Shown in pieces: positions 32,782 through 46,092 of a DNA stretch of 64,000 nucleotides. This stretch comes from Clitoria ternatea (taxonomy: Eukaryota; Streptophyta; Magnoliopsida; Fabales; Fabaceae), in NCBI GenBank assembly GCA_037962975.1, contig CM075675.1:9000001-9064000 (forward strand), read 5' to 3'. The position numbers were made by a program, and so were the translations under genes. Below the pieces are notes generated by a model. The model made no database searches. It was not told where the DNA came from and was given only the letters and a program-made list of their open reading frames with translations. How positions within the stretch are numbered: position 1 is the first letter of the stretch; every line of letters starts with the position of its first letter.

Positions 32782-34339
32782 GAATAAATTACACATTTCA
32801 AAGAGTTATTTGGACATAGCTTGACAAACGTTATTACCACATGACAATCCAGAGAAAGAGAAGTCATATATTTTATGAGAAATGTTCTCTTACGTGAGAG
32901 TGAGAGGAACAAATTTGAGTTGTATAACTATATAATAGATGATTGAGATTAAAAGTTTTTCAAAGTCACATGATCACTTAAAAGGTCGCATAACTTTTTA
33001 AAAACTCATATAATTAATCTCAATCATTCATTGTATGGTTGTACGTCCCAGATTCGCTTATCTCACTCTCACATAACAAAATTTTTCTCGTATGATACAT
33101 CCTCATGTATATTGATATTATGGATTTATATAGATTTTTCTTGTATATTTGGCTAAAAAAGCTCCATCTTACTAAGGACTTCACCCTTTAAAGTCCAAAT
33201 ATTATTTGCTTAGCAAGTACATTTGGTCTGTCCCAGCTCTAATGGACATACCAAACCATTTTGATAGTTTTAGTTTATAATTTTTTAACTTAGTTTATTA
33301 TTGTATCTTCTGCTAGCACTAACACAAGAACTTACAAAACTAATGTAGTTTGACACTTCTAGCCTTTATGCTTATAATTATATCAAACATTCTCTACATT
33401 TTTTGCTCAGAAAAGGTGAAAACTTTCCTTATACAATAGTTGCACAAAAGCAACAAACCTTGTTATGTAGTTGTACATATAAAATTATAAATTTTGTCAT
33501 GATAAAACTACCCCAAGTCCCGAGGATGTTAAACTTTATTGAGTATCATAAAGTATATTAATTCATAAAATGAAACACTTGTTTTTAAGTTACATATATA
33601 TTTAGGACACTAATATAAAATTATAGTCCATCCTTTTTACCTCTACGAATCATGGTTGATTAATTCATGCTTCTTGTTAGCCCTTAGTTATCTGAAATGC
33701 CATATATTATACAATAGGATATTCATCTTCTTCCCTTTCAAATATTAATGAGATTTAGGCAGCAACTTTAAGAATTTTGCTAGTTAGTGAAATTTAACAC
33801 AAGGGCAGTGTTAGTGCATATTAGTGCCAGTCTCTCTAGCATCATCTTGGACTACAAAATTTGCTGGTGAAATAGTTTTTAGTGACCTTTTCCCCTTTCT
33901 CTATTTTTTTTTTCCTCTTCTTTCTTCTTCCGCATCCTCTTGTTTTTCCTATTCCTCACTTCGGTGACTGACAACTTTCTCTCTTTTGTTCCTCATCTTT
34001 GAAAATTTAATCCTAGCATCGATTTGGAGTTGGCTTGCATCATCCTAGCCATGTCGTTGTTTGACGCTAATTATGGAGCCAAAAATAGTTTTCTGGTAGA
34101 GTGTCATTAGTCCTTTAAACCATGCTATTACATGAATGTTATAATAGTTCATATTCATCAAAGATCATTTCAACAGTAAACTACGCTTCTTTAAGTATAC
34201 TTTACACGTGGTTTTCAACATATATTAATCACTAAATACATAATTTAGTAAATATCAACCACCTCTCAACATACTTGTACAATTGATTATTAATGTGATC
34301 GATTATTGAAATAATATTTAAAATTATTCATCCCACACA
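32782..34339. other. AT-rich spacer
   Basis: No gene recognised. It starts with the sequence that was joined to position 28076 before the copia insertion. A pyrimidine-rich tract lies at 33885-33960. Nothing else stands out. Confidence 0.5.
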
Positions 34340-35990
34340 AACACATTCTTAATTCAGTGATGGATTAGAAATTACAATAAGAAGCCTTACCCACTAAATG
34401 AAATTTACTTGTAACCGGGAAATGTAGTAAATAATTCTGTTTTTATAAACAAAGCATACATATGTTTGACTTGACATTATTATGTAAAGTTCAGAATCTT
34501 AACACTTTTTTATTGTTAAATGCAGTGGTTATGTGGCCGACATGCGTAAAACGAACTTGAATACGTGTTTACCATTTCCAGCAAATGGGTCTCAAGGGCA
34601 ACCATCGCTTCCACCACTAGAAGTGCCAACAATTAGAAAATGGGACTGTGAAAAATGTCAAAGAATTATTCTCGCTGAGGCTACAAATCAAAATGACCAA
34701 AGAGACTTTAGTAATGGAGCTAAAAAAACTTCATTGTTTAGCAATATTGGCTCAAGAAGAGAAGTTGCTCTGACTGAACCTTTTATACTGAGTAGCAGTG
34801 GCAGTGCTTGCAGTGATATAACACTCATTAGCAATGAGATGAGAAATGATGTTGAAGATGCACTCAGCAGAACAACAAGTAACTCTAAGGGGAACATTTC
34901 TATTTCTATAAGTGTGCCAAATTTGTTTACTATTTTAATAACATGTAACTTGATTTTTTCAATTTTATGTAGACCATGAGGATAATCTCAATCAAGAAGT
35001 ATCAAGTGTTCCATCATTTCAATCAACACATACTTGCAGCAGTCAACGTTCAAATTCTTTTGGAGAACCAAGCATTCATTCCGATGCTAATTCTAGAAAA
35101 AGGAAGAAAAGTAAGTAGTAATAATCCTTTCTGAAAGTTTTTATATCTTGCTTAACTCCCTTGACAAAAGTTGGTGTTATTTATTTGTTTTTCATCAAGA
35201 ATTTTGTGTTAATTTGTTGTTGAGATGGGATTTAGTTATTTCAATTTAGCCATTTCTATTTGAGTCTGGGGGTCTTGTCTATTGTTTTCCTTCTAAGAAC
35301 ATATTGTTTTGCAAGACTCGACTAGACCTGATACATATTATGTAATGGCTTGGTTACATGAAAATTTTATAGTGTGTACCATGTGAAACTCTTCAACCAA
35401 AAATTGAATCCTTAGATAGTCAAGAATATGGTACTTTGTAATGAGTCGATTCTTCATATCAGCAGAATCAATCCTATGGTCCTTGGAGCGTTGATGCACG
35501 CTTCTATAGTTTATTGAGATGTTCAAATGAATCCTCATGCCAGTTTAATCTATAAAAATTTAAGTCATTTAGTTTAATCTATTAAAATTTAAAATTATTT
35601 TACTCTATGATTCTAGAACACAATGTTTAATGTCTTAAATAAATAAATTAATAACTTTTTATAAAATTAGAGATTAACGTAGAATTTTTAACATTTAATT
35701 AACGATTAAATTCCTTGAACTATATAATTTGTAATCTAGCTCCAGGGTTTATTCAACATTTTCTTTTTAGTTTAATTTCAAATAGCAATGAACCATGGCT
35801 AGCTTATATAACATAACTTCTATTTTGAATGTTTCCATTACATGAATATTTTCTTGTTTAGAGTCGTGAAACAATTAGCTTGTTCATCTAAAATTTGTTT
35901 CCATGATGATGATGATTTCATTTTTGTAGGAAAAATAATGAGGCCACAGATATAGACTTAATTAAACGCCGAATTTGAAGGAGAATAACT
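34340..35990 (+). CDS. unknown gene-like sequence, longer duplicate (copy B)
   Basis: A plausible exon begins after the acceptor TTAAATGCAG (ends 34526) and stays open to about 34900 (motifs RKTNLNTCLPFPANGSQGQP, IRKWDCEKCQRIILAEA, LISNEMRNDVEDALSRTTS). A second possible exon starts after TATGTAG near 34972 and reads DHEDNLNQEVSSVPSFQSTH, ending SRKRKKS at a GTAAGT donor near 35111. A third short piece near 35930 meets a stop quickly. Serine- and asparagine-rich, with a basic end, it could be a nuclear protein fragment. I do not recognise the family. A frame-broken duplicate lies at 26480-27450. Confidence 0.35.
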
Positions 35991-36779
35991 AAATAGTATG
36001 AGATGTTACTGTGGTGAGTGGATGGTGTTGTTTGCATTTGAATTAGCAGCCAACATTATATACCTATGATTTATAGTTTGTGGAGTACATTTGACTTTTG
36101 AGTATGTTAGATTTATATATATATACTTTACAAACTAAGGTGAGGTTCAACTTGAAGGGGAGTAATTCAAAACATTAAGAATTAGGATTATTGTGCTGTC
36201 ATGCGTGTTATACAAATATCAAAATAACAATATTTTGTATGCCTTTAAATCATAATATCAGAATATTTAGTTAATTAATTTTATGAAAATTTATATGCTA
36301 TGTATTGTACTCTAGACTACCATGATTGGAATATATCAACATATATCTGATTAGTTTAAGGAATACGTATGCCTAAGTTTTTTGAAGTAAATTGCAAGGT
36401 TTAAATCTTATAACTAAAGAAAAATCACCATCATAATATAGATATATAGGAACCTAATCCTTTTAGCATGTCGATATTTGTGAATGAACATTTTTATTAA
36501 GTTGCTACTTAGTCAAAATTTTATATTGTCAGTACATTGCTTACTCCTAGAACTAATTAGAAAGTTTTGTAAAAAAAATTGCATTAATTTCTTTGCACAA
36601 ATGTATGTATGATTGTGTTGATTGCCCATAGAAAACTACAAGTTACTATGACACCACCAAATTAGTACGTGGGTAAATTAGGGTTAAACGTGTGACGCAT
36701 CGATTATGTACTTTTGGAAAAATGAGTTAACTAAATGCAAGTTCAACCATACACCAAAGTTTTTGCCTAAATGAACTAG
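35991..36779. other. AT-rich spacer
   Basis: No gene or repeat ends recognised. Confidence 0.5.
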
Positions 36780-37095
36780 AAGTAGGAAATACAATAATGT
36801 TGCTTGTAAAAGAATGTTCTATTTTCCTACTACTCTAAGGTTGTATATGTCTAAGGAGTCTGATAGGCTTAAAAGAGTACGTTATGACAGCAAAAAGAAC
36901 ATATGGTATTTTATGTCATCCTTATGATAAAGAAGCTTGACAACATTTTGATGATATATATCCCTACTTTGCAAGTGAGCTGAGAAATGTTAGGTCAAGA
37001 TTATGTGTTAATTGTTTCACACTACATTTTCAAGCTTTGACTTAACCTTGTTCCTATTGGCCGGTAATTCATAGTCTTCTAACCACTACCAGCAA
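36780..37095 (+). pseudogene. decayed TNP2 (CACTA transposase) fragment
   Basis: Conceptual translation across several stops and shifts gives, in order, KRMFYFPTTLRL, ESDRLKRVRYDSK, a CHPYDKEAWQHFD-like stretch, YPYFASELRNVRSRLC and a YWPVI ending. These align with the Transposase_21 segment KKMWYFPITPRL ... HPSDGKAWKCLD ... YPDFSGEPRNVRLGLC ... CWPVIL of the inner CACTA family. No ends were found. It is a third, much older CACTA insertion, of a family distinct from the other two. Confidence 0.7.
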
Positions 37096-38545
37096 CAACA
37101 GAGGGTGATAGTCCCATGTCTAAGGGGAAAAGCCCTACATTAAATGCCCTTAGGCGTAGGATGCATCCTCACATACTAATTCCCCTCATGCAAAACTCAT
37201 GTGACCGACTCATGCCTTACATGTCGTAGGACTTAATGTCCGACACCATATTTCATGTAAAAAGGGGCATGAGACTAAATATTTTTTAAAAATATTTTTA
37301 TTTTTTATTTATAAAATGATTTTAAACTTGCAAAATTAAAAAATGATTTCATCAAACATTTATCAATCATCTAATTATCAATTGTAATTAAGATAAATGA
37401 AATGTCATCAATATAAATACAAAAATAATATTTAAAATTTAATTAATATATACAAATTATGAATAATTCATAAAAATTATAATTAATATACAATACAATG
37501 AATTGTTGATTATAAATACACCTATATAAAACAAATAAAAATAAAATAAGTATTACATATATTAATAAATATACAAAACTAATAATGGTGTTCGTGACAC
37601 CGTCGGTTTATTAGGATAAATCACTCCCACTAGGTCATCCTACTTAACTAAAAGTGTACAAGTTTAAGAAAAAATGTAGGATTTTTTTTGTACATAAAAC
37701 AATGGTGGATCAAGAAACAATACACTATGCATTACATGGTCACAACAACAACTTACATTACTCTGAATGGCAAGGGCACGTAGGCACCCATAAAATCATA
37801 TTTTTGCCAAACCACTATTTCATCTGACTAGGAATTCATCTGTGTCCGCAGTGTAATTCTAATGCTTATCCTTGCTCTTCTTGGGCTAGACCCTTACAAC
37901 AATGCATATATAAATATACACAAATGAAAAACCACAAACAAAAAGGGGTGAGGTTCCATCTTCACTTGTCCTATCATACAAAAGGAGTCATGTCATTGTT
38001 GACACCTCCCCACAAAATATCATCAATATGTCATGCATGCGGATCAATCAAATCGGGAGTAACTTCCCTAAATTTAAGCATTTTACACATTCACCCATCA
38101 ATATTCTTATTGTTTCACAACATCCAGCTAAACATGACATTATCATCAAATAACCTATAGCTTAATCTCTAGTTATACCTTCCTAGATTTTATGAAGGTC
38201 ATTATTCTACAACAATTATAACAACCACGCCAATCACAATTATAATCATGACACAGTCCATTATTTCCAATTATAATCCTAACCATCATCATTATAATAC
38301 ATGTATGATTTATACCTAAACTCATAGTTCATACATGCACACCATAATACTTCCCTAGGCCAATCCAACCAGTTACATAGATGATTTTTATTCACATTAC
38401 GTAACTAAATAACACGAGACATCATATGAGTTTAATAAACAAGAACCATTCAATTATAAGGCTACGATATTTCTACAATTACAACAATTTCACTGAGGAA
38501 TTCACTAGGCACAACTATAAAAGCATAATTCATGATCATGATACC

Positions 38546-38593
<48 letters not shown>

Positions 38594-39377
38594 TTCCCAT
38601 CACTGAACACACAGTCACTGCATAATATCGAGTCTCAAATCACCAATGTTAATATGGTTAGTCAAACAAAATGCTATGCATGAGTCAAACGTTTCTGATT
38701 ATCTTCATTAATTAATCATATGCATACAATTGGGGCCATTAATCTCATTATCACATCATCTCAATCACATCTCCATAGTACGTCTACTAGGAGGAACATC
38801 CATCATGGTATACCAGTACGACCGGAGTCCTTTCGAGTTCTCTACTAGGGGTATATGGACCGCAACCCATCACCATCATCATGGATCCAATCCTCACGCC
38901 CCGGGCATGGCAACATAACCAGAACTCATGCTACACAGTCCTAGAAATGATCGTTCATGTCGAAGTACTCCTGGTTGGCCATGAACTATCCGGCATCGAG
39001 GTGTAAGCCCGAGCCATTTGGATGCCCAAACCTGAAGGTACTCCCAAGGCTTATACTAAACTTGAAATACCTATGTTCTCCAGTGTATCCCCTTCACTGT
39101 AATGCGACTGGCCATGGTACAACAACATCTCTCAGAACCAATGCAATGATGCACATATACACATCCACATATCTTTCAATCATAGTCACCTAGTAAGATC
39201 CCCGCATAGATAGGCCATTATCCTTAATCCGGAAAGCTAAGGCTCATCATTAACATTTCAAATCCACTATGAATTTCCTTGTAATTTTCATAGTACCAAA
39301 ACTACACAATACCATATGTATTAGAAAATAATAAAATAAGTAAGTATATGCATAATTAAAAATAGTACCCTTTTTCC
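37096..39377. other. repeat-like AT-rich region, possible gypsy LTR
   Basis: No coding signal. An (AT)n microsatellite lies at about 38552-38591. The GC-richer block at 38780-39130, surrounded by AT-rich sequence, resembles in composition the LTR at 1914-4579, and the 37585-37640 segment on the minus strand (GACGGTGTCACGAACACC) resembles the region next to a gypsy LTR. An old gypsy LTR on the minus strand is possible, but ends were not defined. Confidence 0.35.
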
Positions 39378-39656
39378 TTAAAAACCATTACATGCATTAA
39401 CTTGTACAGTGGGGGGTCCATCAACAGGTACAGGTTTAGTCACAAAAGGATCATCGCTTGTTGGGCCATTACTTTTGAGGTACCATTTGTCTTTGAAATG
39501 ATACATTCCCATTTTGGTCAGATATTTGTTAGTAATGGTGGCTTTTGCTGTGACACGCTCATTCACTTCACCAGAAAAATCAACTCTAAAGTGCTTAAAT
39601 AACTTAGTAAGCAAAACAACATAGAGTAATTTATGTTGTTTCTTAGCTTTTAGCAT
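39378..39656 (-). pseudogene. possible retrotransposon Gag-like fragment
   Basis: A 92-residue frame with YVVLLTKLFKHFRVDFSGEV and LTKMGMYHFKDKWYL resembles a segment found in uncharacterised plant transposon/Gag-like proteins (a tract about an F.. F.V.LS.E pattern followed by a K.M.Y...G.W pattern). Assignment is weak. It lies directly next to the gypsy integrase remnant but on the opposite strand. Confidence 0.3.
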
Positions 39657-39663
39657 CTGAAGC

Positions 39664-40519
39664 TTGACTAGATCAATCTAATTAACATCCTTTCCATTAT
39701 TACTATCCCATAGAACCAATACATCGCTTCATCTTGGTCGCCATCGACTATTTCACAAAATGAGTTAAAGTAGCTTCCTACACTAAGGTAAGAAAAAGTG
39801 TCATAGTTAAATTTATCAAACGAAAACTGATATGTAGATATGGCTTATCATGTTAGATCATTATTGACAATGGCATGAATCTAAAAAATAAGATGATGAA
39901 GGAATTATGTAAAAGCTTTAAAATTTGTCACCTTAATTCTTCCCTTTATCGGCTGAAGATGAATAGGGCAGTCAAAGCAACAAATAAGAATATCAAGAAA
40001 ATTATGTAGAAATTTGTTGTAACTTTTAAAGATTGGAGTGAGATGCTCATTTTTTCTTTTCATGGGGTATCGCACCTCAGTTCAGACTTCAACAAAAGCA
40101 ACCTCATTCTCTTTGGTGTATAGCATGGAAGTAGTCCTACCCATTGAGTGGGAATTCCATCTCTTAGAGTAATCATGAAGGCGAAGTTAGAATAAGTCAA
40201 ATAGGTTCAAGTTTGACATGACCAACTAAACCTAATAGACGGGAAGAGACTAACTGCCCTTTGCCATGAGTAGTTGTATTAGAGGTGCATGAAAAAGGCT
40301 TATGAAAAGAAGGTATGAGCTCGATAGTTTCAAGAAGGGGATATGGTCCTCAAGAAAATTCTTCCAATCCAAAAAGATCACGGGGGCAAGTGGACGCCTA
40401 ACTATAAATGACAGTATATTGTAAAGAAAGCCTTTTTCCGACAAAGTCTTGGTATTAACCAACATGATAGGGAGGACTTACCAATGCCGATAAACACTAA
40501 TGTAGTTAAGAAATACTTT
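39664..40519 (+). pseudogene. decayed Ty3/gypsy integrase
   Basis: With stops ignored the translation shows FILVAIDYFTKWVEA-like sequence (integrase core), IIDNG further on, a KAYEKKV segment, a GDMVLKKI motif (the GDxVL motif of the integrase tail) and a GKWTPNYK-like end. Several stops and at least one frameshift are present. The downstream 40560-40740 segment, with repeats around AAAAACTTGAAAATATGGCT, is typical of the non-coding region after pol. No LTRs assigned. Confidence 0.72.
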
Positions 40520-41087
40520 TCTTAAAAATGAAAAAAATAAAAGGAAAAGGAAAGAAAAAAAGAAGATAAAAATGGTGCTCGCTAGACTAAAAACCTGAAA
40601 ACATAGTCTAGGCAAAAATTAGAGCGACCCGGTGAGTCAAAAACTTGAAAATATGGCTCAGGCATAAATTAGGGTCAAAATTTTTGCAATATGACTGAGA
40701 CCTCCCACACAAGTAGTACAGGACCAGATTGGGGCACAGGGATCATGGTTGAATCACCTTCTCAGAAGTAGGGTTGAAGAATGAACTCGTGGTTGTGATA
40801 TGGGATTAAGATGCTCACTGTTCTTTAGGATTCACTGGAGGATCTATGAGTCTTTCCTATTTCACCTATTACCAACCTTTTTTCTATTTGAATATACTTT
40901 TTTATTTTGCTTTTCTTGCTTCCTTCCTCTATACATGTTTGATATACATGAATAAAACATTGCCCTTTCAATACGCATTTACATTGTGAGTTTCATTGAT
41001 GTGATAAAGCATGTGTTCTTTCTCAACAAATAAAATAAGGAAATAATAAATTTAAAGTCATGTGAATAGGATGATCTTATCACCTCA

Positions 41088-41465
41088 CACTAGTGGAAAA
41101 AATGGATATAATCACGGTTAAAAATGGCCTTTAATCACAGTTAATGAACCGTGGTTGTTGCAGCCGTGGTAGTAGATGAGGGCCTTTAACCACGGTTACA
41201 AACAACCGTGAATATAACAGACTATGTATATTCACGGTTGTCGAGCATAATCGTGAATATAATAGACCATGTATATTCACGGTTATAGTAGAAACTGTGG
41301 ATAAAGAACATCTATAATCACGGTTGTGTAGCATAACCGTGAATATAAGTAGTAAAAAAAATTCACTTATAGACTATGTATACTTACGGTTATGGTAGTA
41401 ACCGTGGATAAATAGGGTCTATAATCACGGTTGTTACCATAACCATGAATAAATAGTGAGGTTTT
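41088..41465. repeat. 3' subterminal repeats of outer CACTA
   Basis: Repeated pairs of TATATTCACGGTT and AACCGTGAATATA words, spaced about 15-25 bp, run from the terminal repeat inward. They mirror those at 61815-62342. Confidence 0.85.
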
Positions 41466-41713
41466 TTTTAATATGGTTTCTGTTTTATTGTTTCCCAAAC
41501 CTACAATCAGACAACCAGCACAATATACAGTATATCCCAGCATATCCAGCAACAATATATAAAAAGAATGGTATGTATATAACATTATTTTGATATGAAT
41601 TCATAATAACCTAAAAAATGAAACTATATACAATTCAGATGAATGTAACCTAATAAAATGTAAACCCTAAATCCTACACTAGATACATATATAAGAGAAT
41701 AAAGATCCTATAT

Positions 41714-44700
41714 CTAGCTAAGTCCTTTCTTGACTTCAATGAAGTATGAGGCCCATTGGTTTCTAACAATATCCTCAAGTGTCTTGGAGAAGTATGACCG
41801 GTCCTGGAAGTACTGCAAACAATGCATAAAACAATTAGAACAAAAGCTATATTTATTACATGAAATTGATGAAATTGGTAGAAAAGTAGTCCAAATGATG
41901 AGACTTACATCTGTCCATCCATCTACTAAATGTTGTTGGACGATGGTCAGCATGGTATGCATGACGTAATAGCCACACTCGAAGGTACCCTCCTGCTTGT
42001 AAGACTACAATGGACATAAAATATAGAATAAGTGAATTCGCAACTTAAAAAATATATATTGAAGATTTGAATGAATATAATTGACTTACTTTTGGGTGCA
42101 CCCACGCAACTTTTCTTCCGCTGGACTTAACTCCAAGCAGTCGATTGTATCCAACTACCACCCTACGTCAAATAAAACACAAGATAAGTTAGAATCGTAT
42201 AGGTCTAAAAATGATGTAATCGAATTTGTACTTATTTTTTAGGGATTAACTTACCCGTCTACTATACTTTTCAGCTCTTGTGGAATTGTCTGATGCATAG
42301 TATCAAAGTACAGAGCAAGATAAGCCCGGGGACAAATCACCACAAGCGTCCAGTGAGTGCTGCAGTTACCAGTGATAAGTAAGACTTCAAAATGCAAAAA
42401 TTAATGACAATAATTATGAAATAGAATATTACCCTTTATGATAGGGGCCCATGTATACACCCTTCTTAGACTCAAACATCCAATTCTGGATGTATGCCTG
42501 GGTGTCCTCCGTAGTGTTTCCTTGCCTTTGTATGAAAGAGGGCTCTAAGAAACCATAAGTTCCATCGAAACCCAAGTCCACACAGATTTTTGTCAGAAAC
42601 CTAAACAAGTTAAGACATGGTTAGCGACAAATTACTTGTATAATGAAAAAATTAGACATAAAATGATATACTTACAGCTTCCACAGCTGGATGATGGAGA
42701 TGTTCAGCTGCGTCGTCCCCATCATAATCTCACACAAGTCACTCTGTGTAATGTAAACCGGTAGTGAACTTGGACGGCCAAACACTAGTGGCAGCCATGG
42801 GACCTGAAGAGCGTCCTCTCCTTGCTCAGCCCCGATCTGCCATAGCATCCAGATTGGATCATCGGTGGGGTCTGGCTTCTTCAATGCCGGTTCCTGTTGA
42901 ACAATTGACAACCATCACAGTTTGTACCATAATTGACAATATAACAAAATTAGTTAGTGTTTCAGGTTTTTACCTGTACAGGAGCAACCGATAGAAGTCT
43001 GTTGGGCCACATCAAAAAGTGGCCCACCGCCTGACCGACGGTCTTCACCTCTGGAGTTGCCACTGGCACAGCAGCATCCTCCTCGAGGACAAGCACAGCA
43101 GAGACCCTGGACATACCATCAGGTAATGACTGATGGTGAACCATAGGGCCTAAGTTATAGACCATGCCAGTGGCAACTGGCTCCTCCGACCCATCAATGA
43201 ACAGGTCACATTGACGGGTATCTGCAGGCTCGACCCCATCATCGTCAGGGTCAGCTGCAGCGCACGACCCCTTAGTGCTAACCCTCCGTACCTACATATT
43301 TACACATCAAGCAGAAGTTATTCAACAATGAAAGAAAGTGATTACAAACAATAATACCAAGGAAATTGAATAAGGAATCTAACCTGTGGGTTGCTAGCTA
43401 GTGTAGTAGTCTCCTGGTGGTGGTTGAGTGAGGCCTTCATCTCCTCCCTGAATTGGGCCATCTCCTGGTGGAGCCTAGATATCTCCTCCTGATACTTAGC
43501 CTTCACAACAGCAACCTTCTGCTCCACCAACTTCTCAAAGGAGGGGGGCAGGGTCGGGAGCACCGTAATAGCTCCGGAGGCCTGTGAAATGTGAATGATT
43601 AGACCATAATTGTTTAACAGATAACAAAATGAAAGGATACAGTTATTTACATCTTACCTACACCTTGACCAACAACACGCACTCTTCCTGGGTACTCTGG
43701 CCTGCCGATGGCGGTAGTCAAAATATCCTGCCTACCATGGGCTACGAAAGACCCTTGGGTTGATTGCTCAACCAAGGAATCCTGAAACCAAACAAGTTAG
43801 TATTCACTTGCTTCACGTAAACCAAAAAAACTGACACATTTACAAAGGGAATACTTACTATCCGTGAGGCGACCTCCTGAGCTTGTGAGGAAGTGTATTC
43901 CCCACTCTTCCGGATCCTGGCCCGCTTCTATTTCTCATGGCGTGCAGGTAGGGAATGGGGATCCACAATACCAGTGTCAGGCTGGCTAGTCTGATACTGA
44001 CTCACCTTCTCCTGGGCCATCTACTCCTCCAATCTACGGTAACACCCACGTGACAGTCTGTGGGGGCAGTCATTCAGCTTCCTAATGCTCTGGGCTTTCG
44101 ATCTGACCGCCTACAACAAGAAAGAAAAATATTCAGAGTTAGCCGTTTAAATTATACATAATTTAATCATTTAAAAACCAACGTACCTGAAACTGGTCAG
44201 AATGCCTAGATGCAACGAAAGCATCCTAAGTCTCCTGATCAATGAAGGCATATTTTTCTCCAGGGAACTGTCCTTGGTCCTCCCCGAATACATACCTACA
44301 ATTCATATACATTTAAACTAAGGATTGATACAATTTGGCAAAGCGTTGATTAAGAATTTAAAGTCCAAATATACCTCCTGGTGAGTATGGATTTGAACGA
44401 CCTCCATCGCTCAGCAATAATACTGAGGATCTTCCTCCTCGTTGTGTCATGTGCTAGTATCTCAAAAGAATCCTATATGAAAGGAGTTAGTCCATAAAAG
44501 AGTCCTTATTATGAATTACATAAAATAATACACTAAAATAAAACTTAAATGATATCTAAGTTACCGGAATATCACTCCAAATCTGGTTCTTCACCACCTC
44601 CTCGACATTATCCCAGTCGGGGATAATGATGGACACCTTCGACCGAGCCACAACTCCCAAATAACTGCTAAACTTCGCGGCATGTGGTCCTCCAAATCTA

Positions 44701-44849
44701 CCAGTATTGACATCCATGTCAACACGTAACCTCTCTCCCCAGTGATGCCTAAGTGCAATGTCTGGCATCCGGGTAACACCTCTACTCTTCCGAGCAGAGG
44801 AATCAGTAGCTTGTGAGTCAGACCTAGATCGTCGATCCTGGTCAGCCAT
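41714..44849 (-). pseudogene. outer CACTA second protein with Ulp1-like C48 protease domain
   Basis: Exons can be followed on the minus strand: 44849-44565, 44472-44375, 44295-44187, 44110-43859, 43781-about 43658, then about 43580-43385, 43290-42975, 42895-42675 and smaller ones to a stop at 41714. The first exons encode a Transposase_24-type domain (HHWGERLRVDMDVNTGRFGG, IAERWRSFKS, GRPEYPGRVRVVGQG), then a coiled coil (FEKLVEQKVAVVKAKYQEE). A region resembling DUF8039 follows, ending LMWPNRLL. The last exons give a Ulp1-type fold with HWTLVVICP (His), ALYFDT (Asp) and KQEGTFECGYYVM (Gln, Cys). In-frame stops at 44228-44226 and two more in the fourth exon make it a pseudogene. Confidence 0.82.
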
Positions 44850-44961
44850 GAGTATCTGTCTAAACAAGGAAACACAACTGTCAAATATTTAATATAACAT
44901 TTAATACAACGAATAATTAATATAACATGTAATTCAATGATTCATTAACATGATTAATATC

Positions 44962-45145
44962 CTATGAAGATGAAATATTTTCCCACAAGCCTTCATGGTG
45001 GTCATGACGACTGGCAACTACATCATCTTTGTCATATTCCACGATAGATGTTGGAATACATGTTGTGGTAGATGGAATTTTCACAATATCAAGATTGGGG
45101 TCTCCAATGTGTCTACCTTGGATAATAATTGACCACCGTTTATCA
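44962..45145 (-). pseudogene. C-terminal part of outer TNP2, cut off by inner CACTA
   Basis: The frame that ends at 56755 on the other side of the insertion continues here with no shift (first residues KRWSIIIQGRHIGD) and stops at a TAG at 44962-44964. The junction codon is split by the insertion; one TCA is target duplication. Confidence 0.85.
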
Positions 45146-45715
45146 CACTACTAAAAAAACCCTAAACAGCTACCTCAATTTAGCGACCAACGATTCCCGT
45201 CGCTAAATAGCGACCGTATTAGCGACCGCTAAGGGGAAGAGACCTGGAATACCAAACATAGTGACAAAATCAGCGACCAACACAATACCGTCGCTAAATT
45301 TGGCAAAGAACCGTCACTAATACCGTCGCTAAATCTTACCCCGTCACTGATACGGTCGCTAAAGTTATTTCCCTCCATTTTTTTGGTTTCCCTCCAACTT
45401 ATATATGGCGCCAACTGATAGCGACGGTTACTCTGCCGTCGCTATGTCTTCCAAGAAATCAGCGACGCCGAGTCGCCGTCGCTAGAGACAAGGTAGTGAC
45501 GGTAGGGTACCGCCGTCGCTATGTATGGATACTTCAGCCACGGTGTTCTGTGGTCGCTAAGGTTCCTGGAGCCTTTCAAAATTTTGGAGGGATTTGTAAA
45601 ATGAGCGACGGATGTAGTCGTCGCTAGTGTTGTTATATTAGCGACACAGGTCATTTCCGTCGCTATAAGTTTAATTCAGTGACCTTTATAGCGACCGGTG
45701 TTACCGTCGCTAAGT
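45146..45715. repeat. 5' subterminal repeat array of CACTA copy 2
   Basis: Words TAGCGACCG, CCGTCGCTA and relatives recur in both orientations every 15-30 bp. Only about three quarters of the first 90 bp match copy 1 by eye. Confidence 0.83.
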
Positions 45716-46092
45716 GTTAAATGTATTTCAGGGAAAACCTATTTTCCCCAATCTCTTCCTCCCTCAGACTTCGTCTCCTTCATCTTTGTACCCTAAACCC
45801 CTCAGACTTCGTCTCCTTCGTCTCTCTACCTCCATCATTCTCTCTCTTGAACCACCAACCACCGTCTCCCCCTTACCACCGAACCACCCTTGCCCGAAGG
45901 TCTGAAGCACCGTGTCCCCCTTACCACCGAACTACCGTCCCCGAAATCTCTGAGCCACCGTGGTCCCCAGTAAGAAACCGCCGTCTCTCTTCACCCTCTC
46001 CGTTGGAAGCTTCGAGCATTTGAGGCTCCGTTCCCTCCGTCGTTTTAGAGCCACCGTCTGTTCTCCACCGGCTTCCTCCGTCGTGACTGCAG
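45716..46092 (+). promoter_or_regulatory. pyrimidine-rich leader of CACTA copy 2
   Basis: A C/T-rich stretch (repeated CCTCAGACTTCGTCTCCTTC at 45762 and 45799) sits between the subterminal repeats and a GTAACG donor at 46093. It occupies the same place as 6031-6331 of copy 1 but is not similar in sequence. Confidence 0.4.
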
